DNA of 64,000 nucleotides from Mangrovibacter plantisponsor (lineage in GTDB: Bacteria > Pseudomonadota > Gammaproteobacteria > Enterobacterales > Enterobacteriaceae), in NCBI RefSeq assembly GCF_003182475.1, contig NZ_QGTS01000002.1, positions 186,001-250,000 of the forward strand, in the 5' to 3' direction. The position numbers were made by a program, and so were the translations under genes. Below the pieces are notes generated by a model. That model was not told where the DNA came from and made no database searches. It worked only from the letters and a program-made list of their open reading frames with translations. Each line of letters begins with the position of its first letter. Position 1 is the stretch's first letter. Shown in pieces: positions 27,784 through 37,197 of the stretch.

Positions 27784-28892
27784 AGCAGTTCCTCCAGTAA
27801 AGCCTGAATCGCCTCGCCGCTGGCCGGGCGGGGAGTGGTGCGCAGCGTGACATCAGCCAGCGCCGCCTGCACCATTTCCGGAATTTTTGCTTCCCACTGC
27901 GCGGCCTGTTTGCCCAGAACATCGCGGATACCGGGAATGGCACACTGTTTTTGGAGCTGCCCAATCGCATGTTGCAACGCGTGAATGGCAGCAGTGTCAG
28001 ACTGGCCTTCTGAGCATAACTGGCATTCCCGCGCCAGCCGGGCATAGCGCTTCGCAGCGCGCGGATCACCACAGTTGTAGCGGATCACCGGGATCATCAG
28101 CAGGGCATTCGCCAGCCCGTGTGCAATATGGAATTGCCCGCCCAACTGGTGTGCAATAGCATGGTTCAGACCCAGCCCGGCCTGGCTGAAAGCCATCCCT
28201 GCCAGTGTGGAGGCATTGTGCATTTTGCCACGGGTGATAACGCACTCACCTTTTTGGCAGGCCGTGGGCAGGTAGCGGAACACCAGGCGAACGGCTTTTT
28301 CTGCCAGCGCATCGGTGAAGTCGCTGGCGTGTGGTGAAACCCACGCTTCCAGGGCATGCGTCAGCACATCCATGCCGGTGTTGGCGGTGATAGCCGCAGG
28401 CACACTGACTACCAGGCGTGGGTCCAGAATGGCAATATCCGGGTAGATGGCATCATCAAACAGCGGGTATTTAACCCCGCGCGCCGGGTCGCTGATAACA
28501 CAGGCGCTGGTCACTTCCGAGCCGGTTCCGCTGGTGGTGGGAATGGCAACGCAGGTTTCAATCCCGGTGCCTTTCTGGCGGCTAAACCAGACAATAGCTT
28601 TGGCGGCATCCATGGCTGAACCACCGCCAAAACCAATGACGATTTCCGGTTTCAGTTCAAGCATCTGCCCAATCCCGGCGGTTACCGTTTGAATGGTTGG
28701 GTCTGGCGTAATATCGCTGAACACGCTTAACTGGTTGTCATTGGGCAACGCATCACGGAGTAAATCCAGTAATGGCGAAGTAGCCAGAAAGCGGTCGCAA
28801 ATCACCCAGATACGCTTGTTGTGAAAACGTGCCAGCGCTTGCAGGCTGCCTTCTCCCGTGATAATTCGCGTTTGCAGAAAAAAGCTGTTCAT
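27780..28892 (-). CDS. pduQ: PduQ, 1-propanol dehydrogenase (iron-type alcohol dehydrogenase)
   Basis: Reduces propionaldehyde to 1-propanol, recycling NADH to NAD+ for PduP inside the shell. The 370-residue group III alcohol dehydrogenase shows GFGGGSAMDAAKA for the nucleotide, TSGTGSEVTS, and the metal-ligand histidine region GLNHAIAHQLGGQFHIAHG. Met at 28892 with GTGAGG upstream begins NSFFLQTR, the family N-terminus, and is chosen over the ATG at 28910. Gene order pduP-pduQ-pduS is standard. Confidence 0.94.
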   Translation of the reverse strand: MNSFFLQTRIITGEGSLQALARFHNKRIWVICDRFLATSPLLDLLRDALPNDNQLSVFSDITPDPTIQTVTAGIGQMLELKPEIVIGFGGGSAMDAAKAIVWFSRQKGTGIETCVAIPTTSGTGSEVTSACVISDPARGVKYPLFDDAIYPDIAILDPRLVVSVPAAITANTGMDVLTHALEAWVSPHASDFTDALAEKAVRLVFRYLPTACQKGECVITRGKMHNASTLAGMAFSQAGLGLNHAIAHQLGGQFHIAHGLANALLMIPVIRYNCGDPRAAKRYARLARECQLCSEGQSDTAAIHALQHAIGQLQKQCAIPGIRDVLGKQAAQWEAKIPEMVQAALADVTLRTTPRPASGEAIQALLEELL

Positions 28893-28906
28893 GAAGGCGG
28901 CCTCAC

Positions 28907-30298
28907 TCACCGGATTGAAAAACCATTGGTTAACACACAGCGCCGTGAGCGGGCGAAAGTGCGGGCAGATGTCGTGCCTTCGCCGGTGGGGGTGGCGATG
29001 GTAAACGTGGTAAAGCCTTCGCCTCCCACACCAATACCGGCATAAGACGGGCCGTTTTTAACAAAAATAGAGGTTTGCAACAGGCGGGCTGCCAGGTTGA
29101 GCCGCGAGACATTTTCAGAGTGCATAATGGCAGTGTGGTGCAACCCGTGTTCCACTTTCAGTGCCAGTTGCAGCCCGGCATCAAAATCAGGTACGCGCAC
29201 CACAGGCAGTAAAGGCATCAGTTGTTCGGTGGTTACCAGTGGGTCATCAGCGGCAACTTCCGCCAACAGCAGGCGCGGGGCTTTGCCGGGCACCGGAATC
29301 CCGGCTGCGGTTAACAGCGCTGCGGCGCTTTTACCCACCAGTTGTTTATTGGCGCCGCCATCTGGCACCAGGCACACATGTTTGAGCTTTTCTGCCTGTT
29401 CAGGGGTAACCAGCAGGGCATCAAAGGCCTGCATTTGCTGAACCAGCCGGTCTGCCACGCAGTCCACCACAATCACGCTTTTCTCAGCAATACAGGGCAG
29501 GTTGTAGTCAAATGCAGCACCGCTCACAATGTCCTGCGCAGCTTTAACGATATCTGCGGTTTCATCTACCAGGCAGGGTGGGTTGCCAGCACCGGCACCA
29601 ATCACTTTTTTGCCGCTTTTCATCCCCATGCTGACAATGGCCGGGCCACCGGTAATCGCCAGCAAGGCAATGTTTTCATGGCGCATCATTTGTTGGGTGG
29701 CTTCAAAGGTGGGCTCTGCTACGGTTACCACCAGATTACGAATACCACTGCATTTAAATGCCACAGACTCAATCAGGCTTATTAGTTCAAGCGAAACTTC
29801 TTTGGCGCCAGGGTGAGGGCTGAAATAAATACTGTTGCCCGCAGCCAGCATGCTGATGCTGTTATTGATAATGGTTTCTGTCGGGTTGGTGCTGGGGGTA
29901 ATTGCGCCAATCACGCCAAACGGTGAGTATTCAAACAGCACCATGCCGCCATCACCGGTGAGCGCAGTGGTGGTCAGGTCTTCCACTCCCGGGGTGTTTT
30001 CCAGCGCGGCTTTGTTTTTCAGGTATTTGTCTGCAGCATTCCCCATACCGGTCTCAGTGGCACCGGCGTCGGAAAAATGTTGCAGTTGTGGGCCCAGTTC
30101 ACTGCGCAATGCACGAATAATGGCACTGCGGGTTTTCAGGGGCGATTGCTGGTAGCGCAAAAATGCCTGGTGTGCGGCCTGAACGGCGCTGCCCACATCA
30201 GGGAAAACACCATTGCAGGCGGGCGAGGGTGCTTCATTGCCCGATAACTTCTGGGTGACAATCGCCCGAATCAGGGTTTCCAGTTCTGTATTGTTCAT
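28907..30298 (-). CDS. pduP: PduP, CoA-acylating propionaldehyde dehydrogenase
   Basis: Converts propionaldehyde, NAD+ and CoA to propionyl-CoA in the microcompartment lumen. The 463-residue protein begins with the short amphipathic encapsulation helix NTELETLIRAIVTQKL. It shows the aldehyde dehydrogenase landmarks GAITPSTNPTETI, IGAGAGNPP, and the catalytic Cys in YNLPCIAEKS. The C-terminal GGEGFTTFTIATPTGEG is typical of the acylating branch. ATG 30298 is preceded by GAGGAAAAACGA. Complete. Confidence 0.95.
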   Translation of the reverse strand: MNNTELETLIRAIVTQKLSGNEAPSPACNGVFPDVGSAVQAAHQAFLRYQQSPLKTRSAIIRALRSELGPQLQHFSDAGATETGMGNAADKYLKNKAALENTPGVEDLTTTALTGDGGMVLFEYSPFGVIGAITPSTNPTETIINNSISMLAAGNSIYFSPHPGAKEVSLELISLIESVAFKCSGIRNLVVTVAEPTFEATQQMMRHENIALLAITGGPAIVSMGMKSGKKVIGAGAGNPPCLVDETADIVKAAQDIVSGAAFDYNLPCIAEKSVIVVDCVADRLVQQMQAFDALLVTPEQAEKLKHVCLVPDGGANKQLVGKSAAALLTAAGIPVPGKAPRLLLAEVAADDPLVTTEQLMPLLPVVRVPDFDAGLQLALKVEHGLHHTAIMHSENVSRLNLAARLLQTSIFVKNGPSYAGIGVGGEGFTTFTIATPTGEGTTSARTFARSRRCVLTNGFSIR

Positions 30299-30318
30299 TC
30301 GTTTTTCCTCATCGCCAT

Positions 30319-31371
30319 TTATTGCTGGCCGGGCGCGGTTTTATCACTGAAATGCGCACAGGCCAGAGCCGCGCGTGCAATAGCCATATCCTGTTCAACA
30401 GTACCGCCGCTAATTCCCAGCCCGCCAAGCAGCGTGCCTGCCTGCCATAACGGGTAGCCGCCACCAAAAGTCACAACTTTGCCAGCCATACTGCTGGCCA
30501 GTTCATACAGTGGCCCACCGGGTTGGGTGGCAGTACCGAGTGTGTGAGTGGGGGCTTTAAGTGCCACTGCAGACCAGGCTTTTTTAGGCGCAAGTTCGCA
30601 ACTGACCAGCAGTGCGCCGGGCATTCTCCAGGTCAGCAGTAAATTGCCGTGGGCATCCACCAGGCTGAATACCACAGGAACACCTGCTTCTTTTGCCGCA
30701 CCCATTGCGGCACAGGCCATTTGGTGAATCACGCCAAATGCCAGTGTGCCGGGGGCCGGGCACTGCGCTGGGGCAGTAGCAGGCGTACCTTCTGTGGCGC
30801 TGGTTGCCAGTGCCTGCTGGTAGCGTTGCAAAATGGTCTGGGTAACCTGGTTTATCACCGCCAGGTGGTCTTCGTCCCTTGCCAGGGCATACAGGCAATC
30901 TGAAAGACGGTTGATGTACTGCATGGCAACCTGGCGCACGGGCACGCTCCCGGCCAGCACTACCATGCGGCGCTCTGCCCGCCTTGCCAGCGTGCGGGCA
31001 ATATGCAGGCGGCTGGCTGCTTCACAGCGCCCGGGCAGAACGAAATTTTTTATGACCGGGACCGCCGCCATACAGCGGTCAATGGTGTGTTCCATTTCGC
31101 TGATATCTTCACTGCTGATATAACGCCGCCCCGCAACGGGGTCGCTGGCCTCACTGGCAAGCTCCGCACTTAACCAGAACAAATGCTGCTGGAACCGGGT
31201 AAGTTGCGCTTTGTTTTCTTCACGCACGGTTGCACACCAACAGAGACTGAGCGCGGCATTCAGTTCATCCAGCGTGCCATACGCTTCAACACGGGGGTGG
31301 CTTTTGCTCACCCGCTGGCCGGTGTACAGCGCGGTATCGCCGTGGTCACCTGTGCGTGTGTAAATAGCCAT
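30319..31371 (-). CDS. pduO: PduO, ATP:cob(I)alamin adenosyltransferase with C-terminal heme-binding-type domain
   Basis: Makes adenosylcobalamin for PduCDE. Residues about 1-185 are the PduO-type adenosyltransferase with TRTGDHGDTALYTG, the AYGTLDELNAALS helix, and the nucleotide-binding CEAASRLHIARTLARRAERR. Residues about 200-350 are a GlcG/HbpS-like domain (AKEAGVPVVFSLVDAHGN, FGGGYPLW) of the kind reported to bind heme in PduO. It sits between pduN and pduP as usual. Length (350) is slightly above Salmonella PduO. Confidence 0.94.
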   Translation of the reverse strand: MAIYTRTGDHGDTALYTGQRVSKSHPRVEAYGTLDELNAALSLCWCATVREENKAQLTRFQQHLFWLSAELASEASDPVAGRRYISSEDISEMEHTIDRCMAAVPVIKNFVLPGRCEAASRLHIARTLARRAERRMVVLAGSVPVRQVAMQYINRLSDCLYALARDEDHLAVINQVTQTILQRYQQALATSATEGTPATAPAQCPAPGTLAFGVIHQMACAAMGAAKEAGVPVVFSLVDAHGNLLLTWRMPGALLVSCELAPKKAWSAVALKAPTHTLGTATQPGGPLYELASSMAGKVVTFGGGYPLWQAGTLLGGLGISGGTVEQDMAIARAALACAHFSDKTAPGQQ

Positions 31372-31388
31372 ATCTGTTTCCCGCCTGT

Positions 31389-31664
31389 TTAGCGCGAAAC
31401 CGTATCAACAATGGCGACAATCGCCAGGTCGATGGCTTCGTTCGCGCCGCTAAAAACATGCCGGGCGCTGGAGCCCCCGGTAACCAGAACCAGTTCGCCT
31501 TCACCGGCCCCAACGGAGTCCACTGCAACTTCTTCACGCTGCGTTTGGTCTGCCTGCCACGGTGCTTCGGGGGTAACTCTGCGGATCAGCAGCAGTTTTT
31601 TCCCTGTCAGGGACGGCGATTTTTGTGTCGCCACTACAGAACCCGTAACCCTTGCCAGTTGCAT
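31389..31664 (-). CDS. pduN: PduN, EutN/CcmL-type pentameric vertex protein
   Basis: A 91-residue pentamer that caps the vertices of the microcompartment shell. It begins [15 protein letters not shown], shows the [10 protein letters not shown] strand, and continues with [23 protein letters not shown], the hallmark of the EutN/CcmL/CsoS4 fold. Full length. Three bases separate it from pduM. Confidence 0.95.
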   Translation of the reverse strand: MQLARVTGSVVATQKSPSLTGKKLLLIRRVTPEAPWQADQTQREEVAVDSVGAGEGELVLVTGGSSARHVFSGANEAIDLAIVAIVDTVSR

Positions 31665-31667
31665 ATT

Positions 31668-32228
31668 TCACTCCTGCCTGATCAGTTGAAGTTGGTGAGG
31701 TGCCAGTGTTTCTTTTGCCAAAGGGGTAAGGTGCGCCTGGCGGGAAACCACCACCCAGCCCTGTTTTTTGGTGGCGATATCCCGGTAACTAATCAGAGCC
31801 TGTGGCAACAACCAAATGGTGTGCCCTTCCAGATCACTGAATGACACAGGCATTCTTGCCAGCGCTTTAACGGGCAGGCCGGGAAGCAATTGTGGGTGCA
31901 AAGAAATCTGTACCCTGAGCCCCCAGGCCAGAGCCCCTAAGACGCTTTGTATGGCGGGAGAACCGCCGCTTTGCCCTGACAGTTGCGCCAGAAAGTGGTT
32001 ATCCGCATGGCGAATATGCACTTCGGCATAACGTGTGAAATCTGCCGGTGCCAGGCCTGGAGCCAGTTGCTGCGGGGTGGTGGTGAAAACCTGGTTCTCC
32101 CGGGCAGCCAGGCGGGCAACCACCTCGGCAACCACGCTGGCAACCCAACGGGCATCCGGCGTGTGCGCAAGCACTTCTCTGCCAGCATTGTTTTCTGGCG
32201 AGGGGTTGCCTGGCAGTGGCAGGTTCAT
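31668..32228 (-). CDS. pduM: PduM, microcompartment assembly protein
   Basis: Structural or assembly protein needed for normal Pdu shells in Salmonella; its biochemical role is not established. The 186-residue protein carries the usual core (YAEVHIRHADNHFLAQL, ALAWGLRVQISLHPQLLPGLP, FSDLEGHTIWLLPQALISYRD). It has an N-terminal extension of about 20 residues rich in Pro and Asn compared with the roughly 163-residue Salmonella protein. ATG 32228 overlaps pduL by 4 bases. Confidence 0.9.
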   Translation of the reverse strand: MNLPLPGNPSPENNAGREVLAHTPDARWVASVVAEVVARLAARENQVFTTTPQQLAPGLAPADFTRYAEVHIRHADNHFLAQLSGQSGGSPAIQSVLGALAWGLRVQISLHPQLLPGLPVKALARMPVSFSDLEGHTIWLLPQALISYRDIATKKQGWVVVSRQAHLTPLAKETLAPHQLQLIRQE

Positions 32229-32854
32229 GGCCGCACCAGCCTTGCCACACAGCCGGGCTGGTCTGCGCCAGCGGCATTGGCTTCGTCGGTATCAATATGG
32301 AACTCAAGCTGCATGGCCTCCGAAACCCGGATCATCACGTCGCTAAATACCAGAGACCGCCCGGCACTTTGCACGGCAACATTGACGGCCTGGCCATGTA
32401 CCACCCCCATTACCAGGGCGTCGAGGGGCGACATATGAATATGGCGTTTCGCCACAATGACGCCTTGTGCCAGCATCACTTCACCATAAGGGCTGGAGAG
32501 GCGAATGCCTGGTGTACCGGCGATATCACCGGAAAGGCGCAAAGGGACATCAATTCCGAGCAGGCGAGCGTCGCTGCGTGAAATTTCCACCTGGCTTTTG
32601 CTGCGCAATGGCCCCAGTAGCCGTACCCGCTCCAGGCTGCCTTTCGGGCCGGTAAGCGTGACACTTTGCGTGGCGGCAAACTGCCCGGGTTGCAGCAGGT
32701 TCTTTTTGACCGACAACGGCTCATTGGGAAACAGTCGTTCGTAGTCGGCCTGGCACAGGTGCAGATGACGGCTGGATACACCCACAGGAAGCGGGCGTAC
32801 CCGCATTTCATCCAGTACCTGAGTGACAACTTTTTCCAGGTTCGCTTTATCCAT
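32225..32854 (-). CDS. pduL: PduL, phosphotransacylase
   Basis: Converts propionyl-CoA and phosphate to propionyl phosphate and recycles CoA inside the shell. The 209-residue protein has an N-terminal encapsulation helix (MDKANLEKVVTQVLDEM) and two PTA beta-barrel domains with zinc-ligand motifs GVSSRHLHL and VAKRHIHMSPLDA, and ends with FHIDTDEANAAGAD. Met at 32854 matches the family N-terminus and has AGG just upstream; the longer frame to 32887 runs into pduK and is unlikely. Complete. Confidence 0.95.
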   Translation of the reverse strand: MDKANLEKVVTQVLDEMRVRPLPVGVSSRHLHLCQADYERLFPNEPLSVKKNLLQPGQFAATQSVTLTGPKGSLERVRLLGPLRSKSQVEISRSDARLLGIDVPLRLSGDIAGTPGIRLSSPYGEVMLAQGVIVAKRHIHMSPLDALVMGVVHGQAVNVAVQSAGRSLVFSDVMIRVSEAMQLEFHIDTDEANAAGADQPGCVARLVRP

Positions 32855-32865
32855 CCTGCTATGCC

Positions 32866-33453
32866 TTATTTTGAGTAATGAATACACTGTGCATGGGGCT
32901 CACCTTTGTGCCGTGGGCAAAGCGGGTCTGCACATAAATTGCAGGTTGCTGGTGCCGGGGGCGAGTCTCCCTGTACGGGTACGTCACCACCAACGGTTGG
33001 GGGTGCTTCCTGGCTGAGTGTGCCGGTTTGCGGCGGTTCAGCTGTGTGGGTGAGTGTGCTGCCTGCAACCGGGGGTTCAGGTTCAGTTGTGCCGCTCCCG
33101 GCATCCGTTGGTGCCTGGGGAGCGGCAGGGGCTGAACCGGGCTGTGGCGTTCCTGCCGGTGAAGGGGCTTTAGGGGTGCCAGGCGTGGGGATAAAAATGG
33201 CTAACCCTTCCGCCGGGCGGGGAATGACCTTGCTGGATACCAGACCCTGGTGCTGGCGAGCCAGTGCTGCACCTGTTGCAATAGCCGCCTGAACAGAGGC
33301 GACATCACCTAACAGTTTGATCACTGTCCAGCCACCACCACGGGCTTTCTCCAGCCCGGCCAGTGAAACACTGGCCGCTTTCGCCATGGCATCTGCGCAG
33401 TTAATTGCCAGTGCCAGACCACTCACTTCCAGTAACCCCAAAGATGCTTTCAC
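32866..33453 (-). CDS. pduK: PduK, BMC shell protein with long Pro-rich linker and Cys-rich tail
   Basis: Minor shell protein. Residues 1-90 are a BMC domain (SLGLLEVSGLALAINCADAM, IKLLGDVASVQAAIATGAAL, SKVIPRPA). They are followed by a 75-residue linker very rich in Pro, Thr, Ala and Gly, and a tail with CNLCADPLCPRHKG and a further Cys (QCIH), suggesting a metal site. At 195 residues it is longer than Salmonella PduK (about 160), the extra length being the linker. The tail may bind Fe-S or zinc, or anchor cargo; this is unproven. Confidence 0.92.
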   Translation of the reverse strand: MKASLGLLEVSGLALAINCADAMAKAASVSLAGLEKARGGGWTVIKLLGDVASVQAAIATGAALARQHQGLVSSKVIPRPAEGLAIFIPTPGTPKAPSPAGTPQPGSAPAAPQAPTDAGSGTTEPEPPVAGSTLTHTAEPPQTGTLSQEAPPTVGGDVPVQGDSPPAPATCNLCADPLCPRHKGEPHAQCIHYSK

Positions 33454-33476
33454 GGTGTTCTCCCTTACCTGCCAGA

Positions 33477-33752
33477 TCAGGCTGATGTGGGTAAAATGGC
33501 TTCTACATCACTGTGTGGACGCGGGATAACATGGCTTGATTTCACTTCGCCAACTGCGCTGGCGGCGGCAGAGCCTGCATCCACGGCGGCTTTCACGGCG
33601 CCAACATCACCGCGTACCATTACGGTGACCAGCCCCGACCCGATTTTTTCATAGCCGACAAGTTGCACATTGGCCGATTTGACCATGGCATCTGCCGCTT
33701 CAATGGCCCCAACGAGACCTTTTGTTTCTACCAGACCCAGTGCGTTATTCAT
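33477..33752 (-). CDS. pduJ: PduJ, major hexameric BMC shell protein
   Basis: A 91-residue BMC-H protein, nearly a duplicate of PduA, forming flat hexamers of the shell with a GSG-lined pore ([20 protein letters not shown]). It ends with [14 protein letters not shown]. It lies between pduH and pduK as expected. Identity as PduJ rather than PduA rests on position and the shorter C-terminus. Confidence 0.95.
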   Translation of the reverse strand: MNNALGLVETKGLVGAIEAADAMVKSANVQLVGYEKIGSGLVTVMVRGDVGAVKAAVDAGSAAASAVGEVKSSHVIPRPHSDVEAILPTSA

Positions 33753-33782
33753 GCTGCATTTCTCCTGTTGATAATCAATGGG

Positions 33783-34124
33783 TTACTTAAACGGTAACCC
33801 TTTAACCAGCCGGGCAGCATTGTGGCCGGTACGCCTGGCCTCAGCTGGTGAATCTGTGGTTAACAGCCGGAACAGCGGGGTGGCTGCGTCCAGATGCTGG
33901 TAATGCACTAACAGTTGCTGTGGGTTGCAGCCAATGCCAACCCGTAATGGTGACTGGCTGGCGGCTTGCCAGGCAGATTCCGCCAGCGCACTTTCTTCCT
34001 CTGTGGAGTACCAGACCCAGGGGATGCCTTCTTCTTCAATGCCCCACAACACTTCCTGCCAGTGGGTTTCGGTAGTTTGTGAACCAAACACCACAATTGC
34101 CGGGCTCTCTTCTGCCAGGGTCAT
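33783..34124 (-). CDS. pduH: PduH, small subunit of diol dehydratase reactivase
   Basis: Works with PduG to swap damaged cobalamin out of the dehydratase. The 113-residue protein resembles the dehydratase beta-subunit fold, with AIVVFGSQTTETHW, WGIEEEGIPWVWYS and RVGIGCNPQQLLVHY. It starts within the last 4 bases of pduG, so the two subunits are translationally coupled. Confidence 0.93.
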   Translation of the reverse strand: MTLAEESPAIVVFGSQTTETHWQEVLWGIEEEGIPWVWYSTEEESALAESAWQAASQSPLRVGIGCNPQQLLVHYQHLDAATPLFRLLTTDSPAEARRTGHNAARLVKGLPFK

Positions 34125-35947
34125 AAGTGGCCTCCCGGGTTACCCGACAAAATCAACCCGGTAGCAACCGCGTTGCGCGGGCCTTCACAGGCACGGATAT
34201 TGCCGCGCCCGGCAACCAGCCGGTAATGAGCCAGGGCATCGGTAATCAGTTGCGGTACTTCAAAATCCAGCGCAGAGCCGCCTACCAGCACCACAAAAGG
34301 AATATTGCGAATGTTGCCTCCGGGGCTGACACGCTCAAGCGCCCGTAGCGCATTGGTCACAAATACCCGTTGTTTTGCGCTGCGCCGTATCTGGCGCACT
34401 TTCTCCAGTGAGTGGTCACCGGGAAGGGGGAGCAGTTCGTCAGGTTTCACCACGCATAAGCGGGCAAACACATCTGGCGAAAGTGGTGAGGGGAAAAACT
34501 GCACACTGCCGTCTTCATGGCGCAAGTGAAACAGGCTTTCTACTTTTGCTAACGGGTATTTTTTGATTTCTTCGGCCAGGTTGCGGTCATCCAGACCCAG
34601 TTCGCGGTTGATTATCATGGTGACCATATCCCCCGCGCCTGCCAGGTGAGTGGCAATGATGTCGCCTTCGCCATTGATAATTGAGGCATCAGTGGAGCCA
34701 GCGCCCAGGTCAAGAATCGCCAGTGGGCGAGTGGTGCCGGGGGTGGTCAGCGCGCCCAGAATGGCGGCTTCTGCTTCCGCTCCGCCAATTTGTACTTCGA
34801 CATGCAGTGTCTGCTCAATTTCGCGGGCAATCCGGGCCATTTGCAGCCGGTCTGATTTCACCATTGAAGCAATGCCCACTGCCTGTTCCAGGGCGAATTC
34901 TCCTGCCAGCCCACCAGTCACACTGACCGGTACGGCGGTATCTACGGCCAGTACATCCTGAATGGCAATTTCACTGGCCGGTTTATTGGTGAGCTCTGCC
35001 ATGGTCTGGCGCACATGCTCCAGCATGCCACCAATGTTGGACCCGGCTTCACCTGTTACGTTGTCCAGTGCCGGTAGTGAATTAACCGCCTGCATAATTG
35101 CTTCGGCACCGGCGGCAACATCAACCCGGGCAGTACGCCCGGCGGCCTGTAACTCAAGGTGGCCGGCGGGAATGGTGCGCGCTTTGACATCGCCTTCCGG
35201 GGTTTTAATCACGACGGCGGAGCGGTTGCCAATTAATGCCCGTGCCATGGGAACCACGTTCTGTGTTTCTTTGGCATTCAGGCTGAAAACAGTGGCAATA
35301 CCGTAGGGGTTAGACAATGTTTCAATCACCCGCCCGGGCAGGGCAACTTCAACGGCGGCGGGCATACCTAACGGAATGCGTTCAATAAACTGCACTTCAT
35401 CCACAATAGGCAGTGGGTGCTCTAACCGGTTACTGACCAGAACGCCGTCGTCGCGCTGCAGGATAACGCCAGTGATGGCGTAGCCTGCCCGCCGTGCAGA
35501 ATTAACGATTTGTGCAACGTCGGCAAAGTCAAACCCGGCGGAAACCACCAGAATGTAATTCTGGTCTGCCGGGCGCGACATCAGTTCACCCGGTGTAATC
35601 GTCAGGCCCACACCCAACCCGGCACCACCCGGGGTTTTGGGGTTGTGCCCAATCATGGTGGATTCAGTGATGATGGTTTCGGTGATGGTCTCCATCGCCA
35701 CATCGCCAATTACCGGTGTGGCTTCATTGATACGGATCAGCGCTATATCGCTCAGGGGAATACCGGCTTTTTGGCTTGCCTGCTCCAGGGCTTCGCGCAC
35801 ACCAAACACATTGCGTAATGTGCCCTTTATTCCTGTGGTTTCCGCCAGGGCACTGGCTACAACACGCAGTTCACCACTGCTGTGCTGGCAGGCCAGTGCC
35901 ACTTCCGTAGAGGCGTTGCCAATATCAATACCTGCGATATAGCGCAT
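34121..35947 (-). CDS. pduG: PduG, large subunit of diol dehydratase reactivase
   Basis: ATP-dependent chaperone-like factor that reactivates the B12-inhibited dehydratase. The 608-residue protein has actin/Hsp70-type ATPase motifs: YIAGIDIGNASTEVAL at the N-terminus, PLAILDLGAGSTDASI in the middle and VVLVGGSALDFEVPQL near the C-terminus. It also carries the swiveling-domain GHNPKTPGGAGLGVG. AGAGGG precedes ATG 35947. Length agrees with the family (about 610). Confidence 0.95.
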   Translation of the reverse strand: MRYIAGIDIGNASTEVALACQHSSGELRVVASALAETTGIKGTLRNVFGVREALEQASQKAGIPLSDIALIRINEATPVIGDVAMETITETIITESTMIGHNPKTPGGAGLGVGLTITPGELMSRPADQNYILVVSAGFDFADVAQIVNSARRAGYAITGVILQRDDGVLVSNRLEHPLPIVDEVQFIERIPLGMPAAVEVALPGRVIETLSNPYGIATVFSLNAKETQNVVPMARALIGNRSAVVIKTPEGDVKARTIPAGHLELQAAGRTARVDVAAGAEAIMQAVNSLPALDNVTGEAGSNIGGMLEHVRQTMAELTNKPASEIAIQDVLAVDTAVPVSVTGGLAGEFALEQAVGIASMVKSDRLQMARIAREIEQTLHVEVQIGGAEAEAAILGALTTPGTTRPLAILDLGAGSTDASIINGEGDIIATHLAGAGDMVTMIINRELGLDDRNLAEEIKKYPLAKVESLFHLRHEDGSVQFFPSPLSPDVFARLCVVKPDELLPLPGDHSLEKVRQIRRSAKQRVFVTNALRALERVSPGGNIRNIPFVVLVGGSALDFEVPQLITDALAHYRLVAGRGNIRACEGPRNAVATGLILSGNPGGHL

Positions 35948-35964
35948 AAATACCCTCTGACTGT

Positions 35965-36495
35965 TCAGTCGTCACCTTTGAGTTTGCGGCGCTGTACGTA
36001 CAACTCAGCCGCTTCCCGCACGAATGCTGCACAGGTTTTTGCGTGGTAACTGTGGTCCAGGTCGTCAGCAATGGCTATCAGCTCTTCTTTGGTGGAGCGG
36101 TAAGGGCGCAGTGCGTTGTAGATTTCCAGAATACGGTCATCCGGTACGGCAGTGAGTTCGGCGGCACGCTCAAAATTCATTGCCAGCCGGTCACGCCCGG
36201 CATCACGCGCAATGGCCGCCTGAATACGCAGGGTTTCTGGTGTAATACGCATATCCTGGGCGGTAATTTGCCCGGCCTGCACGCTCTGTAACGTGATGTC
36301 GTCCAGCGTTTTATTGGTGGCTGTTTTCACCCAATCCGGGTGTTTATTTGCCAGTGGGTAATCACTGACACGCGCCTGCTGTTGGGGGTTCGCGCTGCCT
36401 GAAGGCGGCGCAGACGTGCCCGGAGCATGTTCAGCCAGGTTATTCATACGGCTAAGCACGTCGCGCACCATGGTTTCAATTGCTTCAGCGTTCAT
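35965..36495 (-). CDS. pduE: PduE, propanediol dehydratase small subunit
   Basis: Gamma subunit of the adenosylcobalamin-dependent diol dehydratase. 176 residues from Met 36495: MNAEAIETMVRDVLSRMNNL, then a Pro/Ser/Gln linker, and the conserved core YPLANKHPDWVKTATNKTLDDITL through RPYRSTKEELIAIADDLD. The frame extends 5 codons further to 36510, but GGGAG before 36495 and the family N-terminus favour this start. It follows pduD by 11 bases. Confidence 0.95.
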   Translation of the reverse strand: MNAEAIETMVRDVLSRMNNLAEHAPGTSAPPSGSANPQQQARVSDYPLANKHPDWVKTATNKTLDDITLQSVQAGQITAQDMRITPETLRIQAAIARDAGRDRLAMNFERAAELTAVPDDRILEIYNALRPYRSTKEELIAIADDLDHSYHAKTCAAFVREAAELYVQRRKLKGDD

Positions 36496-36506
36496 CCTGT
36501 TCTCCC

Positions 36507-37187
36507 TCATAAACTCACCCGTAGTTCCTGGGCATTTTTGCCATTCACTACGTATTTGGTTTCTTTAATGTGCAGAATGGCGGATTTCGCCTGGTATTTA
36601 GGCCGCGCCATCTGGTCATTGAGGGTTGGCACTGGTTGTGGTGATTCATTGCGTGCATAGCGCGCGGCGTTTTTGCCTATTTGACGGTAGGTTTCCAGGG
36701 TTAACAGCGGTGCCTGGGGGAACAGTTCCAGGTTAGACAACGGCGGTAAACCGCGCTGGTGAATTACCGTGGTGCCTTTAGACTGAATACCCACCGAGAT
36801 GCCGGAACCACTCAGGCGGTTGCCTTCTACGGCCACAAATGCCACATCGGAAGATTTAAAACAGCGAATAACACGGGCTTTGATGCCTTCTTCTTCAATG
36901 CCGGCAATAACTTCACGCAGAATACTTTTGTGCGGGATCCCCACAATATTCACGGTTTGTGACAACCCAAATGCCGGGCCAACCGCAATCACCACTTCAT
37001 CTTTCGCAGTGCCAGGCCGGGCTTCACCGGTTTCTGTCAGGAATGAACCCTGAGGTTGTGAAGGGGCGGTTGACGCACTGGGGGAAGAAGCCACAGGTTG
37101 AGTAAAAGACGCCTGGGTTTCTGTGGTTCCCATATCTTTCAGCACATCTTCAATTATTTGCCGCAGTAGTTGCTCATTGATTTCCAT
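36507..37187 (-). CDS. pduD: PduD, propanediol dehydratase medium subunit
   Basis: Beta subunit, shares the cobalamin site with PduC. 226 residues starting at ATG 37187 with AGGGGA 6 bases upstream. The N-terminal [20 protein letters not shown] is the targeting helix that brings the dehydratase into the shell. The core shows [21 protein letters not shown] and [21 protein letters not shown] (read in parts). The frame is open into pduC, but that extension has no support. Confidence 0.95.
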   Translation of the reverse strand: MEINEQLLRQIIEDVLKDMGTTETQASFTQPVASSPSASTAPSQPQGSFLTETGEARPGTAKDEVVIAVGPAFGLSQTVNIVGIPHKSILREVIAGIEEEGIKARVIRCFKSSDVAFVAVEGNRLSGSGISVGIQSKGTTVIHQRGLPPLSNLELFPQAPLLTLETYRQIGKNAARYARNESPQPVPTLNDQMARPKYQAKSAILHIKETKYVVNGKNAQELRVSL

Positions 37188-37197
37188 GTTTTTCCCC

